Shown here: positions 24,400-33,134 of the stretch, piece by piece
How the letters are laid out: every line of letters begins with the position of its first letter
Position numbering within the stretch: the stretch's first letter is position 1
Assembly: GCA_947627855.1 (NCBI GenBank)
Contig: CANQXR010000008.1
Span: 1 to 64,000 of the forward strand
Length of the DNA stretch: 64,000 nt
DNA from: an uncultured Clostridia bacterium
Lineage (GTDB): Bacteria; Bacillota; Clostridia; Lachnospirales; CAG-274
Direction of reading: 5' to 3'
The notes under the pieces: generated by a model
The model's input: the letters and a program-made list of their open reading frames with translations, nothing else
What the model was told of the DNA's origin: nothing
The model's database searches: none
Made by a program: the position numbers and the translations under genes

Positions 24400-26733
24400 T
24401 TAGCTGCCTGTGACATCTGTCACGGGTACGGGTATAGGCACATCTTCGCCGCAGTAGTCATTATAGGCCTCTTCACTCAGCTTGTCGCCATCAAACTTGC
24501 TCTGACCTATAGCCACAATATCATTTCCTATGCTGCTTATAAATGAAAGATTGGGATTTACACTATCGGCATATTCCTTAATTATATCTTTGTTTATAGG
24601 AAGTGAGGCTCCCACTACGGAGTTTATATATTGCTGTCCATCGTCACTGAGAAGATATTCGGCGAATGCCCTTGCCAGAAGCTCGGAATTTTCGTCAAGC
24701 TCTGAATTAAAGGCTATCTCCGTGCAGAACCTTATGGCATAGCGTCCGTTGTCTGTGACGGGTATTGCGTCATAATTTCCGCCCAGGTAGTTGTTTACAT
24801 ATTCAAAAACAGAGGTGTCGCCTGCCATACACGCAAGCTGTCCCAGATAGAAATATTTGGAAACAGTAACGGCAGGATTAAACTCATTTTCCTCATATGT
24901 ATTTTTGAAACGGGAAATAAGCTTGACATTTTCACCACTTAACTGTGTTTTGTTTTCTCCCTCTCCCAAGGGCGAACCATACAGAGCCACAAGCTCTCCG
25001 AAAGCGCTTTCATCTATTCCGAAAGCTCTTGAAATGGTTTCAACACCCTTACTTGTGCTTGTGATTTTGCTTTCTCCCGCATATTTGTCCAGAGCCTCAA
25101 ACTGCTCAACAGAAGAAAACTCATCTGAAATCATATCGGGGGAAATGTTGTAGTCTGAGATAAGAGACTTATTCACATATACGACAGGGGAGTTAAAGCC
25201 CAAGGGAACAAGCTTTTTGTCGGGGTAATATTTTGCGTAGCTTTCCTCATCTATAAAATTAAGGGAGTCCCCCGAAAAGATATTTTCAATTTCATCAACA
25301 GCCTTGCACTTGTCGGAAATATCATTATAAACCCCCGCCACATAGAACATATCGGGAAGCTCATTCTTTTCGGCAGCCTCAAGAAGTGACTCTTCATAGC
25401 CTTCCTTTGAGTCAAATACAAGAATATTTGTATTTATATCGGCGTACTGCTTCATATAGTCCTTAAAGGCAGCCATAAGATTTTCATAAGCTTCCTTCTG
25501 TTTTTCGTACTGATCCGCCTTGTTTTCCATTACCTTACTTTTAAAGTCGTCAGGCAAATAAGACATTCCGGGGTTATAGTCTTTATTGTCCACATAAACC
25601 CACACTAAAAGGTCAGATTTGTCTTTTATATTTTCGTAAGGGTCAACCCTAAGATAATTATATATAAACACAACAAAAGCAATTGCGGCTATAAAGCAGG
25701 CTGCCGAAATACTTGCAAGAATGATCCTTTTTTTCTTTCTCTTTTTTATTTCTACATCAGGATATTCTATTTCATAATCACCCTGTATAGCGGCTATAAA
25801 TTCGTCCACCGACTTGAATCTGAATTCTGTTTCTATAGCCATAGCCTTCATTATGGATTTGTCAATTTCTACAGGCAGATCTATGCCAAGCTCACTTGGG
25901 CGCTTAAGCTTATCATCGGTCCGTCTGTCGGTTGATTCTTCGGGCTTAACGCCTGTTACAGCATAATACAGTGTTGCGCCCAATCCGTAGATATCTGTCC
26001 ACACGCCCTGTTTGCCGTTTGAGGCATACTGCTCGGGAGCGGCATAGCCGGGCTTTATAAACGCGGAAAGTGTTTTTTCACTGTGGACCGCCGAAAATCT
26101 TGCGCTGCCGAAGTCAAGAATTTTTACAACTCCGTCATTTGTTATTATAATGTTGTCAGGAGCTATGTCTCTGTGGAGTATTCCCTTTTCATGAACCTCT
26201 CCTATACCGTTTAAGAGGTCAAGAATTACAGCCGCAGCAACGTCTACAGTCATTTTTCCATTCTTCTCTATATAGTCCTTAAGGGAAATTCCGTCAAGAA
26301 ATTCCATAACATAATAAGCCGTATTGTTTTCTTCAAAATATCCGAAAACATTTACAATATTTGCACGCCCGTTAAATTGGGCAAGATTTTTTGCTTCGTC
26401 CAAAAATCTTTCAAGAGCTTCTCTGAAGTTTGTTTTTTCTTTTCCGTCAAAAACCAGAACCTCACTTGTGCCCGGCACTCTGTTTACAAGACCGGCAGGA
26501 TAAAATTCCTTCACCGCAACCACAGAGCCAAGCTTCATATCCCACGCCTTGTAGGTTATGCCAAAGCCGCCGAAGCCAAGCACAGTACCTATAAGATATC
26601 TTTCATTGAGAATTGTGCCCGGATAAAGATAATATTCCTGCTCAGGCAGGGTTCCCTTTACAAATCCGCAATGAGGGCATACGTCATATCCCCCATTGTC
26701 TTTAAAACAATTCAGGCAAATATTTTCAAACAT
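24400..26733 (-). CDS. Ser/Thr kinase fused to an extracellular solute-binding-like domain
   Basis: 777 residues. Zinc ribbon (7-23), kinase ~45-310 with GFGGFG, Lys75 in VAVKEFYP, HRDIAPDN, ILDFGSARF, and membrane helix ~341-363. The exterior (~375-745) resembles a family-1 ABC solute-binding protein: DLLVWVYVDN start, MFYVAGVYNDI, PLGFNSPVVYVNKSL and a late LARAFAEYLLSDDGQQYIN helix. A ligand-sensing kinase, for example for a sugar, is inferred. Binding proteins are normally separate lipoproteins, so the fusion is uncommon. GGAGGGG precedes ATG 26733; the GTG at 26739 is less likely. Confidence 0.85.
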   Translation of the reverse strand: MFENICLNCFKDNGGYDVCPHCGFVKGTLPEQEYYLYPGTILNERYLIGTVLGFGGFGITYKAWDMKLGSVVAVKEFYPAGLVNRVPGTSEVLVFDGKEKTNFREALERFLDEAKNLAQFNGRANIVNVFGYFEENNTAYYVMEFLDGISLKDYIEKNGKMTVDVAAAVILDLLNGIGEVHEKGILHRDIAPDNIIITNDGVVKILDFGSARFSAVHSEKTLSAFIKPGYAAPEQYASNGKQGVWTDIYGLGATLYYAVTGVKPEESTDRRTDDKLKRPSELGIDLPVEIDKSIMKAMAIETEFRFKSVDEFIAAIQGDYEIEYPDVEIKKRKKKRIILASISAACFIAAIAFVVFIYNYLRVDPYENIKDKSDLLVWVYVDNKDYNPGMSYLPDDFKSKVMENKADQYEKQKEAYENLMAAFKDYMKQYADINTNILVFDSKEGYEESLLEAAEKNELPDMFYVAGVYNDISDKCKAVDEIENIFSGDSLNFIDEESYAKYYPDKKLVPLGFNSPVVYVNKSLISDYNISPDMISDEFSSVEQFEALDKYAGESKITSTSKGVETISRAFGIDESAFGELVALYGSPLGEGENKTQLSGENVKLISRFKNTYEENEFNPAVTVSKYFYLGQLACMAGDTSVFEYVNNYLGGNYDAIPVTDNGRYAIRFCTEIAFNSELDENSELLARAFAEYLLSDDGQQYINSVVGASLPINKDIIKEYADSVNPNLSFISSIGNDIVAIGQSKFDGDKLSEEAYNDYCGEDVPIPVPVTDVTGS

Positions 26734-26794
26734 TTGCACCCCTCCTTAACAAAAACGGGTGCATAAGCAAGCCTATGCACCCATTTAAATATAA

Positions 26795-27817
26795 TCACAG
26801 CAGCTTGAACCTGTTGTTCATATTACCCAAATAAATGCTTGTACCCTTTGGAAGAGTTTTTGGAGTATTGGGCTTAAGTCTTTCCTTAGTGTCTGCAATA
26901 TAAGTGCCGTTTGAAGAATAGTCGGTTATGGTATAGTCTTTTGTAGATTTGTTATACCTTATGCCGCAGTGCTTTCTGCTTATATTGTCTGCTCCTTCGT
27001 TGATTACAATACTTGAAAAATAGGAATCTCTTCCTATAATCATTTCAAAATCAGACTCAACATCAAATACAGCGTCCTTATACATACCTGCTGTACACAC
27101 CATTTTTCCGGCATTTGTCTTAGGAACAATTTTTTTACCTGATCCGTTGGGGTCAATTACATTTCTAGGCACACATCTGTTGTCAAAAGCAGTTATAAAA
27201 TCGAATACGCCTGTGTAAATCTTGCTTAAGGAGATTATTCCCAGAGGAAGCCACCAGCCGAATAATATAAGAGGAATAAAGCCGCCTGTCAAGCATATTA
27301 TGCTAAGGAGTGCTGCAAGCCCTGCAGTAAGGTCCACAAGGGCAAAATGCTCGTTAAAATTAAAGCGTGCATAAAATTTACGGTTAAATCCGTAATTTAT
27401 AAAAAGGCATACTCCAAAGAAAGCAAGTACGATTATGTCAAATAAAATCGTCATTATCGTACTGCCTGACTCAAGAAAGCAGAAAAGTATAAAAAACAGA
27501 ACAAGCTTTATTATAGAAGCAACGCCTCCTATGAAAATCATTTTCCAGCGTGCTTCTCCTATCATATCAATTCTGTAAATCGTCCTTACAATAGGTATGT
27601 AGGCAAACCAGTCGTTGTTAAGACCTACTTTGCGCCCCTGAAACATATAAATATAGCTATAAACTATATAACATAATATTGCCACACCTATGCCTAAAAT
27701 AAAGCCTATAATATTATGAAAGGTAGCAAGCCCCCCTACAGTATTCATTATACCCGTGAGAGTGTCCATAAAGCCATTTAATTCATCAATTGCATTTCCG
27801 CCATAACCATAATACAT
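26795..27817 (-). CDS. Polytopic membrane protein with C-terminal FHA domain
   Basis: 340 residues. About five or six hydrophobic segments lie between residues ~35 and 205 (e.g. IGFILGIGVAILCYIVYSYI). A cytosolic FHA domain follows at ~250-340, with FEMIIGRD, ISRKHCGIRY and a YSSNGTYI strand, the phosphothreonine-binding residues of the family. It probably docks phosphorylated kinases or partners at the membrane. It lies 6 bp after the next FHA gene upstream in the operon, and ~60 bp before the solute-binding kinase. Confidence 0.8.
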   Translation of the reverse strand: MYYGYGGNAIDELNGFMDTLTGIMNTVGGLATFHNIIGFILGIGVAILCYIVYSYIYMFQGRKVGLNNDWFAYIPIVRTIYRIDMIGEARWKMIFIGGVASIIKLVLFFILFCFLESGSTIMTILFDIIVLAFFGVCLFINYGFNRKFYARFNFNEHFALVDLTAGLAALLSIICLTGGFIPLILFGWWLPLGIISLSKIYTGVFDFITAFDNRCVPRNVIDPNGSGKKIVPKTNAGKMVCTAGMYKDAVFDVESDFEMIIGRDSYFSSIVINEGADNISRKHCGIRYNKSTKDYTITDYSSNGTYIADTKERLKPNTPKTLPKGTSIYLGNMNNRFKLL

Positions 27818-27823
27818 TTTTAC

Positions 27824-28444
27824 TCACTCCTTTTTATTATTTCTTTTGTCCCACATAAAGCCGTCTTTTGAGCAGAAGGGAACAAACATAAGATCAGTTT
27901 CGCCTACAGATATAACATCGTTCAGCTTTAACTTCTGGGGTACAAGGACAACTTCATTATTTAAATAGCAAAGCTCCTTGGACTCTCCCGGCTGCACAAT
28001 AAAGGTACAGCTTTTATGGTCATAAACCACAACTCCGTGCTTTTCTCTTGAAACAGTGTTGTCGTGCTGGAGACAGATATCCATGGTCTTTGACCTGCCA
28101 ATAAAGTTTCTTCCCATTTTCAGTCTGAAGTCACAGCCAAGGTCAGGTCCTTCGGTGATTACAAGCCAGCCTACAACAGGCTCCGTTCCTATAGCCTGAC
28201 TTGAATATGAAATAGTTTTCTGGTCATCTCCGCTGCTGCCGCTTGTTTTTCCCGCATTTGAAACAGGAACCGTCACTGTCTCCGATGAAGCGGAAATTGA
28301 GAGCGGTGTCGTTACAACATCGTCAGGCTTTAACGGAACGGTAACGCTCTCCTTTGAAAAGCCGCTGGCCGACTGGCAATGAGGACAGACTTCATATCTG
28401 TCGCTGTCATAAAAATGACCGTTGCCGCATCTTTTTAAGTTCAT
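27824..28444 (-). CDS. FHA-domain adaptor with zinc-ribbon N-terminus
   Basis: 206 residues: CGNGH...CPHC zinc-ribbon-like start, a Ser/Thr-rich linker (~30-80) likely to be a phosphorylation target, and an FHA domain (~95-195) with GRNFIGRS and VSREKHGVVVY. The linker carries TVPLKPDDVVTTPLS and similar Thr clusters suitable for kinase action. It has no membrane segment. It is closely related in layout to the 171-residue FHA protein at 32609-33124, indicating duplication within the island. Confidence 0.85.
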   Translation of the reverse strand: MNLKRCGNGHFYDSDRYEVCPHCQSASGFSKESVTVPLKPDDVVTTPLSISASSETVTVPVSNAGKTSGSSGDDQKTISYSSQAIGTEPVVGWLVITEGPDLGCDFRLKMGRNFIGRSKTMDICLQHDNTVSREKHGVVVYDHKSCTFIVQPGESKELCYLNNEVVLVPQKLKLNDVISVGETDLMFVPFCSKDGFMWDKRNNKKE

Positions 28445-28503
28445 GAAATTATCATCCTTTCTTTTAAATTTATATATGCGAATGCTTTACATTAAAAGCA
28501 TAC

Positions 28504-29466
28504 TCATCTGTATGAAATAACAACAACGGTAGTATTGTCCTGACTTCCGTCATTTTTGTCAAAGGCAACTATCGGAAGATTTTCAGCAAGCTCCTTTGGA
28601 TTGCCGCTCATGCCCCTTACATACTCACAGATCTCTGTGTCTGTCATAACCTTTGTAAGACCGTCACTGCAAATAAGCACAATATCTCCCGGAAGAAGCG
28701 TAAAGGGAGTCTGGCTGAGGTCAATTATATCAAGCTCATTCATACCTATAAAGCTTATAAGCGCCTCTTTATTTGGCTCGTTCATAGCTTCTTCTCTTGT
28801 CATAGTTCCCTCCTTTATTTTCTGATTGAGAATATACATATAATTATGGTCGTTTGTAATCTGAATGATCTGATCATCCCTTATAATGTAAATTCTGCTG
28901 TCGCCTACGGAGGTCCAGTACATATAGTTGTTTACAAGAAAAACAAGAGACATTGTTGTGCCACACATTTCATTGCCGCAGTTTTCCTTGCCATACTTGT
29001 TTACGGCGTTGTTTGCATTTAATACAATTTCCCTCAGAAAAGCGGGCACGTCTGATTTGTCATCTTTTCTTATAAAGCTTTCATAGCCGTTTTTAATGCA
29101 GTTTACGGCAATTTTTCCCGCTGCCTCACCGGAGCTTAAGCCGCCCATACCATCACAGACTGCCGCTGCAACATACGACTTTTTTATGAGGTCAAACTCT
29201 CCGCTGCCGGACATATAATAAGAATCCTGCTGGTCGCTGCGGGTGCCTAAAATCTGAGAGCCGAAAACCTCTATTTTGTCGCTTTTGTCAGCTATATTTC
29301 CGTGGACAAGGGTTTTCAGGTCCTCAACCTGCGTTTCTATGAGCTTTTTTCTGCGCTGCCTTCTTCTTTCCCATACAGCCTCTCTTATTCTGCCGCAGAG
29401 CAGAACCACAAATATAATTGCCATTATAACAGCCAGAATTACAAGCATTTTTATGATTATATTCAT
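28504..29466 (-). CDS. Membrane-anchored PP2C-type phosphatase
   Basis: 320 residues. The N-terminal hydrophobic helix (~5-27, ILAVIMAIIFVVLLC) anchors a cytosolic PP2C domain. The metal and catalytic motifs are all present: RSDQQDSYY, VCDGMGGLSSGEAAG, SVGDSRIYII, LICSDGLTKV and final SQDNTTVVVI. It would reverse the kinases of this island. Its start lies just after the kinase-FHA stop. Confidence 0.9.
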   Translation of the reverse strand: MNIIIKMLVILAVIMAIIFVVLLCGRIREAVWERRRQRRKKLIETQVEDLKTLVHGNIADKSDKIEVFGSQILGTRSDQQDSYYMSGSGEFDLIKKSYVAAAVCDGMGGLSSGEAAGKIAVNCIKNGYESFIRKDDKSDVPAFLREIVLNANNAVNKYGKENCGNEMCGTTMSLVFLVNNYMYWTSVGDSRIYIIRDDQIIQITNDHNYMYILNQKIKEGTMTREEAMNEPNKEALISFIGMNELDIIDLSQTPFTLLPGDIVLICSDGLTKVMTDTEICEYVRGMSGNPKELAENLPIVAFDKNDGSQDNTTVVVISYR

Positions 29467-29467
29467 T

Positions 29468-30910
29468 TTATATTACCACCTTGAATTTGTATTTTGAAGA
29501 ATATACGTAAAACACATCCATTGACATAAGCTTGTATTTTACTCCGGAGGGTATTCTCAAACCGTTTGACAGGTAAGTTCCGTTTTCAGACCAGTCAGTA
29601 ATATAAAATTCCCTCTTCGCCGAATTTACCTCAACCACACAGTGCCGCCTGCTTATTTTTTCATCATTTATTACAATATGGGAGGTGCCGGGGTTTCTTC
29701 CGATAACAATTTCCCTTATATCGCTTATTATATAGCGACTTCCGTCATATGACTCTACATAAGAGTACCTTTTCTTTTTAACCGTATTGAAACCCTTGCC
29801 TTTGTTTGTAGGATTTCTTCTTTTGCGGTTTATCCTTTCCGCCGCTTTATTGTAATTTCTGTAATCACCGGTGTTGGCATATACGTTTGTACTGTCGGCA
29901 AAAACCTTATTTTCCACATTGTAATATTCGGTAGGAACATCTATAAATCTCTTGATGTTTCTTATATCGTCCAGAAATTCATCTAAGCTTTTCTGTCTTT
30001 TCGCATAGTCAAGATTAAGCGCTCTGTTTATTGCCACTTCAAGACCATAGTCTATTTCAGGCACAAAATTTCTTATAGGTATTATAGGTGTTCCGTTTAT
30101 TCTTTTATTAGCCTTGGGCAGCTTTGCCTTTGTAACAAGAGTATAGAATGTAGCCGCCAAAGAATATATGTCTGTCCAGGGACCTGCTACATTTGTTTTC
30201 ATATAAAGCTCCGGCGGAGAAAAACCCGGCTTAAGAACAAGCTTATCATCATTTCTGTTTGCCTTGCCGAAAAACCTTGCATTTCCGAAGTCTATGATTT
30301 TAATAAAACCATCGTTTCTCACAATTATATTGTTAGGGCTTATGTCCCTGTGTACTATGTTCCGGCTGTGAGCAGACTTAAGAGCCAAAGATGTTTCAAT
30401 AAGCATATCATAAGCCTTTTTGAGATTGCCGAAGGCATAATCTCCCAAAACCGGTCCGTTTACAAATTCCATTGTAAAATACAGAGTATTGTTTTCACTG
30501 AAGCAGTCATACATTTCCACAATATGAGGGGCTCTTCTGAGACTGACAAGAAAATTTGCTTCGTCCATAAAGCAGTCAAGCCCTTCGTCAAAAAGGATTT
30601 TATACTCAGCTGTCTTTGCTACAAGCTCATCACCCTCTATATCTCTGTAAACCATATTGCAGGGCACACATTCCTTTATGGCAATAATAAGGTTTTTTTC
30701 TATATCTATTGCCTTATAGATTATTCCGAAGCCTCCAATGCCCAGTACTCTGCCCAGAATATATCTGTTGTCAAGTATTTTGCCCGGAGCAAGAGAAAGC
30801 TCCGTCTCAATGTCTTTTTTATTGTCATATCCGCATTTTTCACAGACGTCATCTATGCTCAGTGCTTCAAAACAATTATGACAAAATCTTTCAGTATAAA
30901 TATTGCTCAT
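29468..30910 (-). CDS. Soluble Ser/Thr kinase with C-terminal FHA domain
   Basis: 480 residues: zinc ribbon (CHNCF...CEKCG, 10-27), kinase ~48-325 with GIGGFG, Lys79 in IAIKECVP, HRDISPNN, IIDFGNARF and SPPELY. There is a basic linker and an FHA domain (~395-475, IVIGRNPGTSHIVI, ISRRHCVVEV, WSENGTYLSNG). No membrane helix is seen. The FHA could bind its own phosphorylated linker or recruit phosphoproteins. The catalytic loop has Ser in place of the usual Lys. It lies 22 bp downstream of the VWA-FHA gene. Confidence 0.9.
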   Translation of the reverse strand: MSNIYTERFCHNCFEALSIDDVCEKCGYDNKKDIETELSLAPGKILDNRYILGRVLGIGGFGIIYKAIDIEKNLIIAIKECVPCNMVYRDIEGDELVAKTAEYKILFDEGLDCFMDEANFLVSLRRAPHIVEMYDCFSENNTLYFTMEFVNGPVLGDYAFGNLKKAYDMLIETSLALKSAHSRNIVHRDISPNNIIVRNDGFIKIIDFGNARFFGKANRNDDKLVLKPGFSPPELYMKTNVAGPWTDIYSLAATFYTLVTKAKLPKANKRINGTPIIPIRNFVPEIDYGLEVAINRALNLDYAKRQKSLDEFLDDIRNIKRFIDVPTEYYNVENKVFADSTNVYANTGDYRNYNKAAERINRKRRNPTNKGKGFNTVKKKRYSYVESYDGSRYIISDIREIVIGRNPGTSHIVINDEKISRRHCVVEVNSAKREFYITDWSENGTYLSNGLRIPSGVKYKLMSMDVFYVYSSKYKFKVVI

Positions 30911-30932
30911 ATAAATCTTTCCGTTCCTGCAT

Positions 30933-32615
30933 TTATTTGTTCATAAAAATAAATCTTTCATTTCCCGCTTCTATTACGTCTCCCTCCCTGAGCCTGTATT
31001 TGCCCGTCACCTTTACACCGTTTAAAAGAGTCCCGTTTGTAGAGCTTAAATTCATAACAGTAAATACATTGTCGTTTTCCTCTATTGCGAAATGCTGACG
31101 CGAAAGAAGAGGATCGTCAAAGGACAAATCACAGACACTGCTTCGTCCTACGATTATGCTCTTGTGCATTTTCATCTCTATTCTTTTGTTAAGACCTGAA
31201 GCGTTTGTAACAATAAGGCATATATTTGTTATTTCAGGAGTAATTATTCTTTCCTTATCTACCATATTGTCACGGAATACCATTTTCTTTTCGTGTATAA
31301 CTATTCCCTTTCGGCGGTTTATTACTATATAAGCTATAATTCCTGCCCCTGCAAGCATAATCAGCACAATAAACAGCCAATAAGACGCCACTGCCTCTCT
31401 CAGCATATAGGCTTCATAGGATATTCCATGAAATCTTTCGGAAATTTCTCCCCCGACTGCATTATGCTCCATACTGTTGTCTGTAATGTTTGGGCAGCTT
31501 ATGGAATACTCACCTGTAAAAATGCCGCTGCCAAAAACAAGATCAGCTGTGTTTGTATCTGCATTATAAGCCACGCCGTCGGGAGCCAGTTCGTGTATTT
31601 TATTGAGGGTTACTTTGAAATTGGCAGGATTATCTGCGCCTACCACGCTTTCACTGAATGTGACAGAAAGAGAATTTGCGCTTGAAAGCTTTAAGGAAAC
31701 CATCTGCGGAGCCAGCTCATCCTTTACCCAACCCTTTGAATAGAGCCTTTTTTCGAGGGAAAGCTGCTTGCCGTCTGATGAAAAATTAATAATAAGCTTT
31801 TCCCCATCTTCGGGAGTAAGATTATTTTTGCTTGACATAACAATAGCATAACCGGCTCTCGTTTTTTGTGTGATTTTTGCAAGGGCTGAGTCTGCTGTTT
31901 CGGACTGACACACCTCAATAAGTCCGGAGCTTTCTCTTACAAGCTGCCCGAATTTGTCTATGTATTCGCTTTCCATAGTTCCGAAAGCTGCGGCAAAAAG
32001 TGTAAGACCGGAGGTTCTGACATATTTTTCAACCTCCTCATAGGTATATCCGCCTACATTAAAATCGATTCCATCTGATATTATAATTACAATATTTCTT
32101 TCATTCGTCTTTACACGGCATATTTCGGAGGCTTTCTTTATTGCGTCAAAAAATACAGTGCCCTCTTTGTTGTTTATAAGGGTGTCAACGCTGCCTTTAA
32201 GCTCGTTTTTATCGCTGCTGTGTTCTGTCTTTATATCTATGTTTTCGCCAAATGCAATAAGAGACATTGTTTCATTTGCCTCCAGCTCGTCGATGCGGTT
32301 GTAAAGAGATGCCTTTATGGCGCTCATTTCAGCACCTGACATAGATGTGGATTCATCTACAAGATAAATATAATTTGTTGTGATTCCCGTTTCCTTTGCA
32401 CTGCATATTTTTTCAATACTCAGCTGTTCCTTTTCGAGGAGAGCCTCGGCGGTTAAGTTGTCGGTGTTGTCCGCAAAAAAATACTGAACAATTTCCGGCT
32501 TGCTGTAAATTGTGTCACACAAAGAAAAGCTGCTAAGTTCAGCCCCAAAAACCGGCATATTAATTAAAAAGGCAAAATTTAAAACAAGAAGAAAAAAGCC
32601 TAATTTCTTTACCAT
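30933..32615 (-). CDS. Exported VWA domain, membrane helix and cytosolic FHA domain
   Basis: 560 residues. Signal peptide (~1-25, LGFFLLVLNFAFLINM), a von Willebrand A domain (~80-255) with a complete MIDAS start D87-x-S89-x-S91, and a beta-rich region resembling a bacterial Ig fold. A membrane helix (~407-430) is followed by a C-terminal FHA domain (~480-556) with IIVGRSSVCDLSF, LLSRQHFAIE and SSTNGTLLNG. A ligand outside would be linked to phosphothreonine recognition inside. It overlaps the upstream FHA gene by 7 bp. Confidence 0.85.
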   Translation of the reverse strand: MVKKLGFFLLVLNFAFLINMPVFGAELSSFSLCDTIYSKPEIVQYFFADNTDNLTAEALLEKEQLSIEKICSAKETGITTNYIYLVDESTSMSGAEMSAIKASLYNRIDELEANETMSLIAFGENIDIKTEHSSDKNELKGSVDTLINNKEGTVFFDAIKKASEICRVKTNERNIVIIISDGIDFNVGGYTYEEVEKYVRTSGLTLFAAAFGTMESEYIDKFGQLVRESSGLIEVCQSETADSALAKITQKTRAGYAIVMSSKNNLTPEDGEKLIINFSSDGKQLSLEKRLYSKGWVKDELAPQMVSLKLSSANSLSVTFSESVVGADNPANFKVTLNKIHELAPDGVAYNADTNTADLVFGSGIFTGEYSISCPNITDNSMEHNAVGGEISERFHGISYEAYMLREAVASYWLFIVLIMLAGAGIIAYIVINRRKGIVIHEKKMVFRDNMVDKERIITPEITNICLIVTNASGLNKRIEMKMHKSIIVGRSSVCDLSFDDPLLSRQHFAIEENDNVFTVMNLSSTNGTLLNGVKVTGKYRLREGDVIEAGNERFIFMNK

Positions 32616-33124
32616 TTTTTATCCTCCCTGCAATAAGCCACAAAGTCAAATTTATAAGAGCCTATACTTATTTCATCATAATCCTTAAGTATATAAGGCT
32701 TGTCAATAGGACTGCCGTTTACATATATAGCTGCGCCCTCACCATTCATAATAATGAAAGAATTCTTTTTTGGCTCGTATATTATGCAGCCCTCATGCTT
32801 TCTGCTTATAGAGATGTCAGAGGGCAGATAAATATCATTTGTCATAGCTCTGCCTATAAAATTTCTTCCCGAATGTATTCTGAAATCTCTGCCCTTTTCA
32901 GATCCCTCCGTGCAGACAAGCCAGCCCACAACAGGGTCGCAGCCCGTCCTCTTGTATGCGAGGGCAACTGTTTTGCTGTCGTCAGATGGGGATTTAGCCT
33001 GAGAAAAAAGGGCTATAGTCCTTTCGTCAGAAGCATTGCTTTTTTCCGTTCTCATACACATGGGGCATTCGTCATATTTGGAATCATCATAATAATGTCC
33101 TTTGCTGCACTTTATAATTGCCAT
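32609..33124 (-). CDS. FHA-domain adaptor with zinc-ribbon N-terminus
   Basis: 171 residues: CSKGHYY...CPMC ribbon-like start, a Thr/Ser linker (DERTIALFS, DDSKTVALAY) and an FHA domain (~75-165) with RNFIGRAMTNDIYL, ISRKHEGCII and YVNGSPI. The (D/E)xxT(V/I)A repeats in the linker look like kinase target sites. It is encoded 10 bp after the first phosphatase gene and overlaps the VWA-FHA start. Confidence 0.85.
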   Translation of the reverse strand: MAIIKCSKGHYYDDSKYDECPMCMRTEKSNASDERTIALFSQAKSPSDDSKTVALAYKRTGCDPVVGWLVCTEGSEKGRDFRIHSGRNFIGRAMTNDIYLPSDISISRKHEGCIIYEPKKNSFIIMNGEGAAIYVNGSPIDKPYILKDYDEISIGSYKFDFVAYCREDKKW

Positions 33125-33134
33125 ATCTATCTCC

